A program made the position numbers and the translations under genes. From the NCBI GenBank assembly GCA_018398805.1, contig JAGFBZ010001896.1, forward strand, positions 1 to 64,000: 64,000 nt of DNA, written 5' to 3'. Every line of letters starts with the position of its first letter. The first letter of the stretch is position 1. The notes below the pieces were generated by a model. The model saw nothing but the letters and a program-made list of their open reading frames with translations. It was not told where the DNA came from and did not search any database. Below are positions 1 through 12,849 of the stretch, piece after piece. This stretch comes from Hirundichthys speculiger (taxonomy: Eukaryota > Chordata > Actinopteri > Beloniformes > Exocoetidae).

Positions 1-34
1 ATGTTAAAAAAAAATATATATAGCTTGTCCATAT

Positions 35-416
35 TAGGGGTGAGTATTGGCAAGGACCTCACAATATGATATGTATCATGATACTTGGGTCACGATACAA
101 TATTATCGTGATATCAACGATATATTGTGATATTCTATGCAGTTAGTATCAAAATTAAAAATGAAGTTACTTTATATGTTCATCAGATGATATTGATCAT
201 TCAGAGGACAAATTGAGTCAAAACCATTTGTTTAATATTAGTGTTTTGCACATTTAATAAATAAATAAAATAAATAGAATAAAATTTTCCTAAAAAAAAA
301 AAAAAAAAAAAAAAAAATCAATATTAGGAGCTGAAAAATCAATATTATATTATATTGGGCGGCCGGCCGAAAATTGTGATATATTGCCAAATCGATTTTT
401 TTTTTTTACACCCCTA
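35..416 (+). mobile_element. hAT-type MITE, family A (TAGGGGTGAGTATTGGCAAGG)
   Basis: Ends are TAGGGGTG and CACCCCTA, flanked by the exact 8-bp duplication GTCCATAT (27-34 and 417-424), which is diagnostic of hAT transposition. The core is shared with the other family A copies in this window (AGATGATATTGATCATTCAG). It has no transposase. Confidence 0.85.
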
Positions 417-424
417 GTCCATAT

Positions 425-3400
425 AATATATATAATATAATCTTGTAAAGGCATGCCAGTGTGTGCATTTCTAATTTTATTGACTTTATTAACTTCCGAA
501 GGGAAGATACGTTGTCGCAGTAACAGTCTGTCAATCAAGAGAAAATCCTCGAGACTCTTATTACATCATCCACGTCTCACGCCTGGTTTTTAAGTTGTAT
601 TTGAGTGAAGAGGAGGAGCAAAAGTCCAACAGAAATCGTTCACTTTATTTGCATTTTCCATAAAAGAACCAGCCATGACTCTTGAAGCAGCTCAGAATAC
701 TGGCGGTCACGATGCACTTGCAATGTTTGTGAACCGCATCCATGAACTTTTGATCCCCCCCCTCCCCCCTCAAGGTCCACTGCTAAGCAGTAAACCACGT
801 TCTGGCCGACCTCGTCACCCAACATCTGTCTTCTTCAACTCTCCCCTGAATTCCAGCCGAGGCTGAACGTCTCTCTCTTCCTCCGCTCGCCGCTGCGACA
901 ATCTGGATGTTTACGGCGGCGTAAAGCCTCGCAGCTCAAACCCAAGTCGCTACGCTACCATACATATATGGACAGGAGGAGGGGGGGGTTCAAATCCACA
1001 TCGCTCATTGGACATTTTCTTTTTTAATGACAGTTTCTTCGTCAGCCAATAAAAATGTACCAAAAGTAAACAAAAAGCTGGACTTTTTTGGCTTTTGAAC
1101 TTTGTACACACTCACTGGGGAATTCAGTTTCCTGTGTTGATCTGAAGTGCAGAGCGGTCCTTTCATTTTTCTGCTCATACAATTATCTATGTAAAGATTT
1201 ATTATATCACACATTATTCCTCCCTGCAGACCTTCTAGTATCCCTTAAAATCCACAGAAATGGGTTTAACAGCTCATATTTATGTAGAGACGTACATCTG
1301 GGGTTTCCAACAGTTGACAAAAACAAGTAACGGAGGGACCAAAAGAAACCTCCTCAGAGCTGAGAGAGTTTGAGGTCTGACCCTAAACACTGATAACAGC
1401 GACGGCATTTTCCCACAAATGTATTTTGATTCAGCTTCCCATAAAAAAAAAAAAAAGAAAAAAAAAGAAAATGCATTTCAATGAATCCAATAAAAAAAAA
1501 AAAAAAAAGGAAAGTCTCATTGCTTGTTGTTTACGCTTGTATTTATGTTTCCGTTCGCCTCCTGAAATATCCTTAAAGGGATACGTCGACATTCTGGGAT
1601 TTTACAGGAGTATTTCCAGCCTGACAAAGCCCCCGCTAGTCAAACTTACTGGAAGTCACTGGAACTGGTTTACTACGCCTGATTAAAAGTGACGAAACAA
1701 ACATCCTAATAACTCCAACATGCTCTTATTTACATGCTGTGACTTGTACATTTACCTTGGGCAGAAATTACTTTGTGAAATGAGACGCAGCAATCTGTCT
1801 GCAGTGTTGCCAGATAACGCCTGATCAAAGAGTTTGAGAAGCCAGCGGTGTCCACCAGCGGCGCCGTGCAGTTTTTGGCTCAAATAAGATTGTTGGATTG
1901 TTTGACCCACCACCAGTCCACCACCCAGCAGCCCAGTAATGTTAACCACTGGTTTCTGAACAGCCGACAGCAGGCCGTCCCTGGTTGGTCTTGAACGGTA
2001 TACCGGCTCGGCCTGCGGCGGCCACAGACCAGCTGGTCATCGACAGTCAACGGTCAACAGCACAACAAGCCGTATCAGTCATCAGTCACTACGAATGCTT
2101 GCTAAACGCTAATAAAAGTGTTTTAGTCTGCGGGACAGATCGCCACGCCGCCTCCCAGCAAACTCAGCTCGTCTTCCAGGAGCTTCAGAGGGATACGCCA
2201 CATTGTTTTATAAGACGACAACTCCAGAGTTTTCATAACAGGGTAAATAATGTCCAACAATCCAGTCTGTGTAAAACAAAAACAAAACTCTTGCTAACTT
2301 AGCTTTGCTGGATGTGGATAGATACAACTAGCTGAAGTGATTAGATGAACTTGCAACGCTCAGCATTTTCACAGATTTTTACGTCTGTATTAAGAGCTGA
2401 GAGATTATAATGTAAAAACCGTGTGGTTGTAGGCGTATGAGGTAATTTTAAGTGTTTACAATCTAATTGCATTTGTCAGATATATCTCTCCTCTTCAGAC
2501 AGATGTTTAATGACATTTATGCATCGTCTTCCACGATGCTGCATTTCAATGAATAATCTACGAGACTACTTTCATCTGGATCAGTGATTCGTTTCTTAAA
2601 CACCTTTGAGGACACCTTGACTTCATCAATACTGAAATAAAATGATTAGATTGCGCCGGAGGATCATTGCAGTTAACCTACTTCCAAACACGATCAGCAG
2701 CATGAAGCTCAGACGTCTCTTACCTTGATTTCATTCAGAGACGACGGCTGACACGAAGGTAAATTCCGACCGAGAGACATTTTGTTGAAGGTACCAACAA
2801 ACTTAAGCCCCCAGATTACTCCCAATGTTCTCTCATCGCAGAGAAAAGAAGTGGATTAAACTCAGACATCCAGCCATGCGGAGGACAGGAGAGAAGAGTC
2901 GAAAATCAGCGACGGTCTGCGGACGGAGGCCATCGTAGGAGTGAAAAGAGTCTTAACCAGATTGTGCTAATCCTTTTAGCCTTAAAGCCAACACCGACAC
3001 GGGATGTTCCCCTGATCGCTCTCCCCACTCAAATAAACGGATGCTTGTTTAGGGGCACCGGCGCCGTTCGGGCCCTCGCAGAGTTAAACATTGTCAGACT
3101 GAGACGAACGTCGATACGCAAGCAAGCAGTGACGCAACGAGCAACAGCTGCGCCTTCGAGTTCAGAGAGCGGGACTGACCGATCTGTTTAATGAGGATGA
3201 ATGAACATCAGACGACATGTGAACGATCGAAGCAGTCGAGAAAGCTGCTTATGACGACCTGACGTCACCTAATATGTGGTTGAACTTTCTAACCATCCTG
3301 GCCTCAACCTCCGATCGCTAAACCGCTGTGGTGATTGTTGTCCCCCTCCAAGGTCTGAACCACGGTCCTCAGCCAGCCACATCTACAAAGTCCGTCAGGC

Positions 3401-3544
3401 AAGTTTTGTCATGCAAATTTCATAAATTTGCGCAACTTCACGGCCCATTATTGTGATTTTGCTGAGCTCTCAGTACAGTCAGTTTATCTGGACATCTCCT
3501 TGGACTTCATACCGGCTTCAGTCACACAGCCGTCAGTACATCAA
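425..3544. other. No gene recognised; low-complexity patches
   Basis: Mostly unique-looking noncoding sequence with A-rich patches near 1440-1510. Short open frames lack codon bias or recognisable domains. Confidence 0.4.
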
Positions 3545-3552
3545 CTCCAGAC

Positions 3553-4146
3553 TAGGGATGCACATGGTTAACCGTTTAACCGTTGACCGTTAACAGTAAC
3601 TCTAACCGATTAATACTAACGGTCAATGTTGTTTTTAAGCTCCGTAATTCAATCAACTCATGGGGGCGTGTCGACAGGTGCAACAGGCGTCTGATTGGTC
3701 AATTCTACATCAGCGTAGAAAAGAGCGCGTCATCGAAAAAATGAGGAAGTACCCACATCTGTACGATTCTGGTTCTCCACACTACAAAGACAGCACATAT
3801 TCTAGTAATTCATGGAGGGAGATAGCGATGAATGTGGGTCTGGATACGGCCGAGACGGTGAGATAAGTTTAGTAAGTTTAGCTAGTTCATGATTGTCACT
3901 CTTGCGTTGTGGCATGGAATAACATAGCGGAGACCGCGCTAGTATAAATCAAAAGTGACGGCTCTGCGACAAGCTGACGGCGACACATTGCCGCGAGAGT
4001 AAACACGGGGAAGTGTCCGCATGCGTCCACGACAACGCGCGCAACATCGCGGCACCCAACCCTCCCGGACTTATCGGTTAACGGTTATTAATCGTTAAAG
4101 GGCGTCGGTTAACGGTCATAAAAAAAATCCAAAATGTGCATCCCTA
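3553..4146 (+). mobile_element. hAT-type element (TAGGGATGCAC...GTGCATCCCTA) carrying a MADF exon
   Basis: Inverted ends TAGGGATGCACATGGTTAAC and ...GTGCATCCCTA, with the exact 8-bp duplication CTCCAGAC (3545-3552 and 4147-4154). There are repeated GTTAACGGT-type subterminal motifs at both ends. The interior encodes a MADF-like exon (3660-3857) but no transposase catalytic domain. Confidence 0.85.
3660..3857 (+). CDS. MADF-like DNA-binding exon inside a hAT-type element
   Basis: The frame from 3660 contains VIEKMRKYPHLYD, then SPHYKDSTY, then SWREIAMNVGLDTAET. This is the first half to two-thirds of a MADF domain: aromatic/leucine core, LYD, YKD and the W-R-E-I helix. A GTGAGA donor follows at 3858, just where MADF proteins would continue towards the C-x-x-R-W helix. 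It therefore looks like a first exon whose partner exon is absent. It may be an element-encoded accessory protein or a captured host exon; sequence alone does not decide. Only about 20 codons precede the domain, and the exact start is uncertain. Confidence 0.55.
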
Positions 4147-5074
4147 CTCCAGACCCCTTAGATATCATCTGAAAGTTAAAACTTTCATCACATTCGGCGT
4201 GCTTTATTTCAAATTGACTTAAGGCCTGATTGAATCAAGACATTTGTCTACCTTTAAATACAACCTCAAAGACATTACATTGATCCAACAGCTCTTTGAG
4301 CCTCCTCAGTCTCTCTTGAGCCGTTCTTCTTTGCAACGTTACTTCAGTTCATCCGTTTATAGACATCTATCTTAAGGTCCTGAAACTTCAGACCTCAACA
4401 TTTCAACCATGTTGCGGTCTGGACTTCAGCCCATTCCAGCACTTTGTTTGGAGCAGACCGAGCACTGGTATGAGGTGGTGATTTATTGTGTTTGGTTTCC
4501 AACTAACACGGCGCTGTGCATTGCGGCTCCACATCTCCACTTCTGTCTCGTCTGTCCGGGGGTCACCGCTTTAAAAGTACCGTGACTTCTTCCGACGCAA
4601 AATTCAGAGAGGCGATCCGTGCCGCCGGGCTTCATCCAGACAAGCCAGACCTATTCAAGCTGGACTGCTGTGAACCTGACATTTAAAATGCTAACTCTGG
4701 CTTGCATAGTTTAAAACCAGGCTCTTGGGCTTCTGCAGTTTCTCCAAGCGAGTCATGTTGACCTTACCGGCACGTCAACCCTTGGGAAGAGAGGCAACCT
4801 TGACCTTATGAATAACTCCGAATTGTTTGGAAATGGCCTCATAACCTTTCTAAAATTAAAGAAATTATCTCAAGACAATCGCTGATGTCTTTCCTTCTTG
4901 GCATTGTGCTCGCACCCAACTGACCAGCCCAGCAAATAACCACAATACCTGCTTTTACGCAATTACTGTTGATCATTTAATTCTATCTTTTCCCTGTAAT
5001 TCCTGCAGAAGTTGTAATGCTGTAGTTGGTTGTTTTTTTTATTTCAAATTTTGGTTTCAATACTTATTTAATAA

Positions 5075-5802
5075 TAGGGGTGAGTATTGGCAAGGACCTC
5101 CCTAACGATATGTATCGTGATACTTGGGTCACGATACGATATCACGATATCACAATATATTGCGATATTCTACCCAGTTAATAAAATTAAAAGTAGAGAT
5201 GAAAAATCAAGTTGCTGTATACAGTCATGGAAAAAATTATTAGACCACCATTTTTCCTTCACTTTCTTGTTCATTTCAATACCTGGTACCACTAAACGTC
5301 ATCATGTGACTAAAACAGACAGAAAAGAAAACACTGAATGCATAAAAGCAGTGTTTTTGGTAGTACAACGCCATAGCTATTGATGTACAAACTTAAGTGA
5401 TTTAGGTTATAATCAAATACAAAACTATGGAAAATGGTAAGATATCAGCTCTTAAATAAAACTCTTATGAGCAATCTTTGTGGTTATCGTTATGTTTGTC
5501 CAAACAAATGTACCTTTAGTTGTACAACAGGCATTAAAATGAACAAGAAACTGAAGAAAAAGGGGTGGTCTAATAATTTTTTCCATGACTGTATGTTCAT
5601 CAGATGATATTGATCATTCAGAGGACAAATTGAGTCAAACTATTTGCTTCAAAACAACCTGTTTATTGTTTATTATTAGTGTTTTTGCACATTTAAGTTA
5701 ATTAATTAATTTTCCTAAAAAATCAATTTGAACTGAAAAATCGATATATCGGGCGGCCGAATATCGCGATATATCGCCAAATCTATTTTTTTCACACCCC
5801 TA
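5075..5802 (+). mobile_element. hAT-type MITE, family A, interrupted by a mariner-type MITE
   Basis: Same ends as the other family A copies, with a 7/8-matching target duplication (TTTAATAA / TTCAATAA). The core is split by the TA-flanked element at 5222-5591. Outside that insertion it is colinear with the other copies. Confidence 0.85.
5222..5591. mobile_element. Tc1/mariner-type MITE nested in a hAT copy
   Basis: Terminal inverted repeats begin CAGTCATGGAAAAAATTATT and are near-perfectly repeated in reverse at the other end (AATAATTTTTTCCATGACTG). TA is duplicated at 5220-5221 and 5592-5593. Removing the 370-bp element and one TA restores the family A consensus exactly (GCTGTATATGTTCATC). 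Confidence 0.9.
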
Positions 5803-6664
5803 TTCAATAATGACAGTTTAAAGGTCATGTGCCATCAATCACTTGAGGTTGTATAGTTTTAATATCATTTTAAGGACCTGGGGAGGCGAAGACTAAAAAC
5901 ACGTATATATGTTTCTTAAGTGAATTATCAGACATGATTAACACTCGTCTATCACATTTAAATAGACTCCAGGTAAGTTGTGGAAGCAATCGAAGGGAGA
6001 AATGTTACATCACAGTCCAAAACATTTCTACAGCACAAATCTATTGCATAAGATGCAACAGATAGCCTCGACCGACGACGATCAACTGTGGAAACGGTGG
6101 ATCTAATAATCGCTGCCGTCTGCAGTAAATTCATAATAAATTCAAGATTACATGGGTGTTGGCAGTAATCCTCAACTCCCAGTCACTGCAGCTCTGCACA
6201 AATTAATCCACAGGGCTTCTGACTTACAGCTATGGTAACTGCAGCTCCTCCAGGAGGCCCCCCCCCCCCCGCTCAGACACACCTGGCTCTAATTAGAGGG
6301 GCCGTTGACAGAGCTGCGTAGACCCCTAAGACCAGCCGACGGCCATCCCACCCAGGTGTGTCCTCCCCGAGGACCAGGACTGAAGGAGACCGCTCCAACC
6401 ACCAGGCCCATCTTCCTCGTTGAAGCCGATGTGGAAACTTCTGTTATTCTCGATAAATAATCAATGGCCACGGTTACATGATGTTTTTTAATTCGGAATT
6501 AATAATTCCGAATTAAACTATTTTCCTTCGAGTTTACATGAAAATAGTAATTCCGAATTGAGGTTTACATGGAAAACACGTTTGTTCGTCTTTATCCAAC
6601 TCCGCTTTAGGTCTGGGGGTTGGGAAGGGTTCTGATTGGATAGGGGGGGCGGACGTCTTTACGT

Positions 6665-6928
6665 CTACCGGAAGAAAACAAACTTAGCAACAACACGGTT
6701 AGCAGCAACATTCCACTTATTTTTGAATTGGGTGGCGTCTCTATCTGCGAAACCTCCTTCATTTAAGCTAGCCGCTACAACTTTGAAAAGCTCACAATTT
6801 TTATGTTTCCTGCCATCTGTTCTTTTAATTATTTCCAGTTCCTCCAAGCTATTTATTAAATAAATCGTCTCTGCTCTTGACCACCGTTTACTGCGTGCTG
6901 CCATCTTGAAACTTTGTTTTGAAAACAA
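6665..6928 (-). CDS. Myb/SANT-like DNA-binding exon (left arm of the palindrome)
   Basis: The minus-strand frame of 87 residues contains KRWSRAETIYLINSLEELE, then KNCELFKVVAASLNEGGF, then RDATQFKNKWN. This is the three-helix Myb/SANT-like (trihelix) pattern used by accessory proteins of PIF/Harbinger elements and by MSANTD/ZSCAN29-type host proteins. The plus-strand counterpart in the right arm (about 7420-7640) is disrupted by small indels. Function inferred: binding of the element's own ends. It may equally be inert. Confidence 0.5.
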   Translation of the reverse strand: MFSKQSFKMAARSKRWSRAETIYLINSLEELEIIKRTDGRKHKNCELFKVVAASLNEGGFADRDATQFKNKWNVAANRVVAKFVFFR

Positions 6929-7419
6929 GCCCAGCGCGGAATATAAGCATCATCGCGACAGACGGGCAAGAGAACTAGCATGCGCAGAAAGACCGGAATT
7001 AGTTTAAACAGGAATGAGTGTATACATGACAGCGGAATTATTTTATTTGGAATTAAAATCAGAATAAACCAGCCACTTACTTCAGAATTAAGTTTAATTC
7101 GGAATTGACATTCCGAGTCACTGAGTGACTCAGTGCGTTTACATGGGACGTTTAATTCCTCTTTAATTCAGAATTAAAGTTAAAGCCGAATAAAAGTTAC
7201 CATGTAAACACCTAATTCCATATGAAAATGTCAATTCCGAATTAAACTTAATTCCGAAGTAAGTGGCTGGTTTATTCTGATTTTAATTCCGCATTAAGTA
7301 AATCCGCGGTCATGTAAACACTCATTCCTGTTTAAATTAATTCCCGTCTTTCTGCGCATGCTAGTTCTCTTACCCATCTGTCGCGATGACGCTTATATTC
7401 CGCGCTGGGCTTGTTTTCA

Positions 7420-7640
7420 AAACGGCAGCACGCAGTAAACGTTGTTCAAGAGCAGAGACGATTTATTTAATAAATAGCTTGGAGGAACTGGAAATAATTA
7501 AAAGAACAGATGGCAGGAAACATAAAAAATTGTGAGCTTTTCAAAGTTGTACAGCTAGCTTAAATGAAGGAGATTTCGCAGATAGAGACGCCACCCAGGT
7601 CAAAAATAAGTGAAATGTTGTTGCTAACCGAGTTAGCTAA
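7420..7640 (+). pseudogene. Myb/SANT-like exon, inverted and degraded copy (right arm)
   Basis: This is the mirror copy of the exon at 6665-6928. The segment encoding the LINSLEELEIIKRTDGRKH helix is readable, but an extra A in the AAAAAATTG run and other indels shift the frame afterwards. Confidence 0.6.
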
Positions 7641-7870
7641 GTTTGTTTTCTTCCGGTAGACGTAAAGACGTCCGCCCCCCCCCCTACCAATCAGAACCCT
7701 TCCCAACCCCCAGACCTAAAGCGGAGTTGGATAAAGCCGAACAAACGTGTTTTCCATGTAAACCTTAATTCGGAATTACTATTTCCATGTAAACTCGAAG
7801 GAAAATAGTTTAATTCGGAATTATTTAATTCCTAATTATTGATTCCGAATTAAAAAAACATCATGTAACC

Positions 7871-9621
7871 GCAGTCACTGTTGTGTCAGTTCACCTTTTA
7901 TTTCAACACACACTATGAATATGGATTTAAGAGGAAAAAAACAGAAGGATATGCATGTCCCAGCACAAAAAGAGATGATGTCATCGCTGCACTGAACGGC
8001 GTCCTCCACCCAAAATGTGCTGAGGACGGCGTGTTCTTCTTACTGTACAAGCTTCACACATTACAGTCATCATCATTCAGCCATCGGGGAGCCGCTGCCT
8101 CGAAACCGGAGCCAAGGAGAGTCCCGTGTTGCGCCACAAGAGAAGAAGAACAAATAAGCCTGTGCAGCCCTGATACAAACGTCTCTCTGAACTATTCAAT
8201 CAAGGAGTTGATGAAATAAAAGAATACTGCAAAAACAAGTGCACGCTCTTAAAGCCGTCCAATCACAGAGAGAAGCACGTTTATTCCTGCTTTAGAAATA
8301 CTGATAACCTCTTATCAGAGCAGCAGATTGAGTCTGTTAATGAGCTCAGTCCTGCAGGATCATTACCAACACCGTGTCCAGAAAGACTGGGAGGACCATA
8401 AAAATCCCAGCCGCCCTCCTTTTATTGCCTGTAAAATGTTCCTCTTTGTCATTCACACATTTTCCACCAACAACTATTTGCTCCCCAGAAGCGGCGCCTT
8501 CTCCGAGCTGAACAAACGCCTTTTCTTCATTAGATGAATAAGCGTCCCGTAAAGCTAAAACAGAGCAGGCCCGGCTCCGCAGAGGTTTTCCAGCTGCTCG
8601 TTTGGGTCTCAATTATGAGTTTTGGCAGCGCTCGTTCCCAGAGCTGCAGAGGAGTGTCGGTTTGTTCGCGCCGAGGGAAGAGGTGAGGGAGATTTATCTC
8701 TGCATCTGACGAGGCTGCGCTTTTAGGGAAGTGAGTTCTGTTTGGCAATCGTGTCGTAAAGTGACATCATTCAGTGTGAAAGATTTGCATGGACCAACGT
8801 GGTTGAGCTGAACGCAGAGTGAAACCAAGGGGAAGGTTGTGTTGGAGATTTAAGTGAAGTAAAGGAGAGAAAACTACCCAAAAACCACTTTTGATTTCAT
8901 TTCCTTTCACATAAAGCGGAAAGACGACGTAAAAACCCAACATAAAAATAGCATATCCTCATATTTTAAGTTGGTATGGAGCAGAATATCAAGTCTGCAC
9001 TCTAGCTGAGCTTGATCCAAGATGCTGCCAAGTGTGACTCTATAATTAAAAATTTAAAAAAAAAGGGGGGAAGCGGAAACAGAGTTGCCCACAGACAGAG
9101 AGGTGAAAGGCAGGGGGCGGAGCTAAGCTGTGACTGACAGCTGAAATACTCCCCGGCGTGTCTTCACAGGAGGAAACCGGTTATCGACCGCAGACCAAGT
9201 TGATATAAACAGAAGTAAGAAAATACTGTTTGAGCTGCAGGTCGCTGCAGGTAATAAAACCAACGCGTCCGTCAGAGATCTCATCTAATCTCGTCTCTGG
9301 ATTGAGGGCTCCAGGAATTGTTTTGAGATAAAGCGCAAGATAACATCTTTGCAAAACAACAGCAGCAGTTACGTTCAGTAGTGGCGGAAACAAGTGCATG
9401 AAAGATAAAGAAGAAAAAATAAATAAATTAGTTCATAAAAATTGCCCCCAGGTGCTCAGTTTTAATCCCTGCTGTTATTTGCTGAGAGCAGTTCCACGTT
9501 GAGGGTAAAAAGTCCCACAATGAGACCAACGAAAAGCAAACCTGCACAAAGAGCTGAATTTCATCGCGTTCAGATCTGCAACCTGAGCTGCAGATTTAGG
9601 GAGTTTTGACCATATCACTTG
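7871..9621. other. No gene recognised
   Basis: Unique-looking sequence. The frames at 7881-8219, 8346-8612 and others show no family motif or splice context I can support. Confidence 0.4.
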
Positions 9622-9972
9622 TAGGGGTGTGAAAAAAAAAAAAAAATCGATCTGGTAATATATCGCAATTTTTGGCTGTCCAATATAATATCGATTTTTT
9701 AGCTCCCAATATCAATTTTCTTTTTCATTTTTTTAAAAAACACTAATAATAAACAATAAATAGGTTGTTTTGAAGCAAATAGTTTTGACTCAATTTGTCC
9801 TCTGAATGATCAATATCATCTGATGAACATATACAGCAACTTGATTTTTCATCTCTACTTTTAATTTTCATATTAACTGGGTAGAAAATCGCAATATATC
9901 GTGATATCATATCGTGACCCAAGTATCATGATACATATCGTATTGCGAGGTCCTTGCCAATACTCACTCCTA
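9622..9972 (-). mobile_element. hAT-type MITE, family A
   Basis: Reverse-oriented copy running from TAGGGGTGTGAAAAA to ACTCACTCCTA. The target duplication is ATCACTTG / ATCACTTT (7/8). It carries the conserved 130-bp core. Confidence 0.85.
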
Positions 9973-11874
9973 ATCACTTTGTGTAAATACAACCATCAAT
10001 TACAGCTACTTTAAAACCCCGTCGTCAGCCACCGAGAAGAGCCGTGCATCTTAACGAAGCTAGCACGTACGGCACATGACGCCTCCAACCCCTCCAGTTT
10101 TTGTTGGTGCTTTTTGTGCGTTTGTTAAAGACAAATCGACCAGATTGTGACCCAAGTTCTGCAAAATCATCTGCAGTCATCACGGAAAATAAAAAAAGAG
10201 GAAGAATAGCTCTCGAGATTAATCCTTTTTATGCCACAATGATATATCAAATGTTAAAGCGACGTTACTCATTTCACAGCAAGCCGAGTCTTAATTTAAC
10301 TGCGTTGCAGGGGGAGTACGAAGGCTTTAGTAGAGCTGGATGTGGAAATGAGACGGGATCAGTTGTGACGAAACATAAAGTCATAAATGGTCTCAAATGA
10401 AAGAGGAGAAGCCTAAAAGCCAGAAAGCTCTTCAACGTTCAGCCTGATTCTCGAAAACAAACCGTCTCATAAAACATTGGACGATCTTGATTTTCACAGA
10501 TCTCTAGATTCTCCAACATCCACCGGTCCTGGATGGACCCTGATCAGCTCCCAAACCCCCGTGAACCCTGAATGGGATTAAAAACAAATGATTTAATACT
10601 CTCCAATATGCCAACTTACTTTCTAATCCGTATAAAATTATTTATTTACTGGTGTCAGCGGCTCAGAACAGATGTGTTGGTAGATCGGGAGTACAGGAAC
10701 GTATCCTGCTCCGCCTTCATGGTAAACAGCCCAGCGGGTTTAATCATTTGGCTCTAGAAGATCAACGACTCGGTTCAAGACAACAAGCCACACAGATCCT
10801 TCATTGTGTGTCACTTTCTCCCTTCAAACAACCACGGCGTACCGCTGCGATGCTGCGGGGAGTACATCACGTACATCCATGAGCAAAGAAGCTACACCTC
10901 TATCCCTAAACGACATGACGACAGAGACAGACAAGATGAAAGCCAGCGAGGAAGAACATCGACGTGCTGAACCTCACGTGACGTCCCGGACTATTTTCCG
11001 GTCCTTTTTAACAAAGAACAGATCAGCACTGGTGATCCTGTCTGCTTTGCCTGGAATCACCGGAGGAAACGGCTACCAGAGAGACGACCGTAAAGCCCCG
11101 GATGAGCACGAGCGCTGCCACGTCCCTCCACCCAGCTGCGGTTGAAGCAGGCAACAACTTCAAAGGTTTAAGCAGGCAATAAGATTAATTTACGTTGCTC
11201 AAAAGTGGAAACTGCAGCCAACTTCACTCGTATGAGGTTGGGCAATTTCTGTCTGTACGTTAATATAATCGTCTAACATATGCAAAATAAAATAAAATAG
11301 CTGACTTCTAATCAGAGAGGGGAGAAAATCAGATGGATTAGTGCACTGCATAGGCTATGAAATCAAACTGAAGCTACCCACACTGCTGTTCAAGCATCAC
11401 AGAAGACAGAAGTTATGGTTATGAGGGGAAATAAAGACAAGACAAACCAGCAGCAGGATCAACAGACTGACAGGTTGTGTAATCTGGAAGGCAGTTCGTC
11501 AGGATGGTTGGGTGGGAAATCAATGATTTAAAGCAGCTGACACCAACGGTTAAAGCAGGAGAGACCTGGATGGTTTCAGAACGTACCAAAGGACCCCCCC
11601 CCCCGCCACAATAAAAGCCAATACAGGTGTGTATAAAGTTCATATTTAACGACTAAATATCCTCATTCTGAAATAATCAGAGTTAGTCGACTGACTTAAC
11701 AAAGAAAATGTGCTGAAGTTGTTCAGATGAAATGATCCGTTGCTTCCAAGAAAAAACGCAGAACAGAAAAGGAAACGCAATTAAGGATCATATTGTTGAA
11801 GATGTCATCAGTGATCAATTTCAATATGTATACAACTGCTCATAATAACTGTAACAAATAACATGCGCGTAAAA
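9973..11874. other. No gene recognised
   Basis: No repeats with clear boundaries and no recognisable exon. A C run lies near 11595. Confidence 0.4.
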
Positions 11875-12262
11875 TAGGGGTGTGAAAAAAAAAATCGATT
11901 CTGCAATATATCGCGATTTTCAGCCGCCCAATGTAATATCGATTTTTCAGCTCCTAATATCCATTTTTTTTTAGGAAAATTGTTTAATTTTCACATTTAA
12001 ATTGTTTAAAATTTAAATGTGCAAAAACACTAATAATAAACAATAAATAGATTGTTTTGAAGCAAATAGATTTGGACTCAATTTGTCCTCTGAATGATCA
12101 ATATCATCTGATGAACATATACAGCAACTTGATTTTTCATCTCTACTTTTAATTTTGATATTAACTGGGTAGAATATTGCAATACATCGTGATAATATCA
12201 TATCGTGACCCAAGTATCATGATACATATCGTATTGCGAGGTCCTTGCCAATATTCACCCCA
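11875..12262 (-). mobile_element. hAT-type MITE, family A, eroded right end
   Basis: Reverse-oriented copy starting TAGGGGTGTG and ending ATTCACCCCA. The left and right flanks (GCGTAAAA / GTGGAAAG) match only weakly, so the insertion is older or its end has been rearranged. Confidence 0.75.
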
Positions 12263-12849
12263 GTGGAAAGGGTTGCATTTAAGAGCAAACTGGTTTATAT
12301 TCATGGTTTTAAACTGAACCATAGATCCGTGTGTATGTTGTGTTTGTACTACTCCAGTCTGAAGATGCTCCTTCTGCTCCATTTTCCGTTTCACAGTCGG
12401 CAACAAGTCTCTGATGTTTTTGGAGGCGATTTTTGTTTCTAAATTTTGCAATCTGGTGGCTTTTTTTTTTTCTGCTGCAGCTTTAGTTTCCTTGTCACGT
12501 GCATTCTGCTATTTGATCCTTGGCCCTGAGTTTACGGCCGCCCTGGTGCTCCCAGGGTTCACTCATTTCACCCCGTTACTACCTCTAAAGGAGGTACAGA
12601 GCTCAGGAAGGAAATGTTACACCGTTACTCCTCCACGCCATTCACACAGCACGAACTTGACTCCTCGGCATGCAGTCAGCTGCAGATGTTGGATGCGTAA
12701 CATCCGTCTCCACGTTTGCATCGTTGTTACGGCACGTCTTCTACGTCATCGTCCAGTAAAGGTAACGCGATACACACCTGGAGAATCGAGGGCTGATACG
12801 ATCAGTCAGAGGAGCAAATTGGATCAATTACGTCATCGAATCAGTTCAA

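Larger units (their letters stand above)
6472..7870. mobile_element. Palindromic (foldback) element with two long inverted arms
   Basis: The element begins GGTTACATGATGTTTTTTAA and ends with its inverse (AAAAAACATCATGTAACC). The two arms, about 6472-7125 and 7138-7870, are inverted copies over roughly 650 bp, joined by a short palindromic spacer (GAGTCACTGAGTGACTC). Each arm carries TTTACATG and AATTCCGAATT repeats and one copy of a Myb/SANT-like exon. No clear target duplication was found, so the superfamily (PIF/Harbinger-like or other) is open. Confidence 0.8.
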
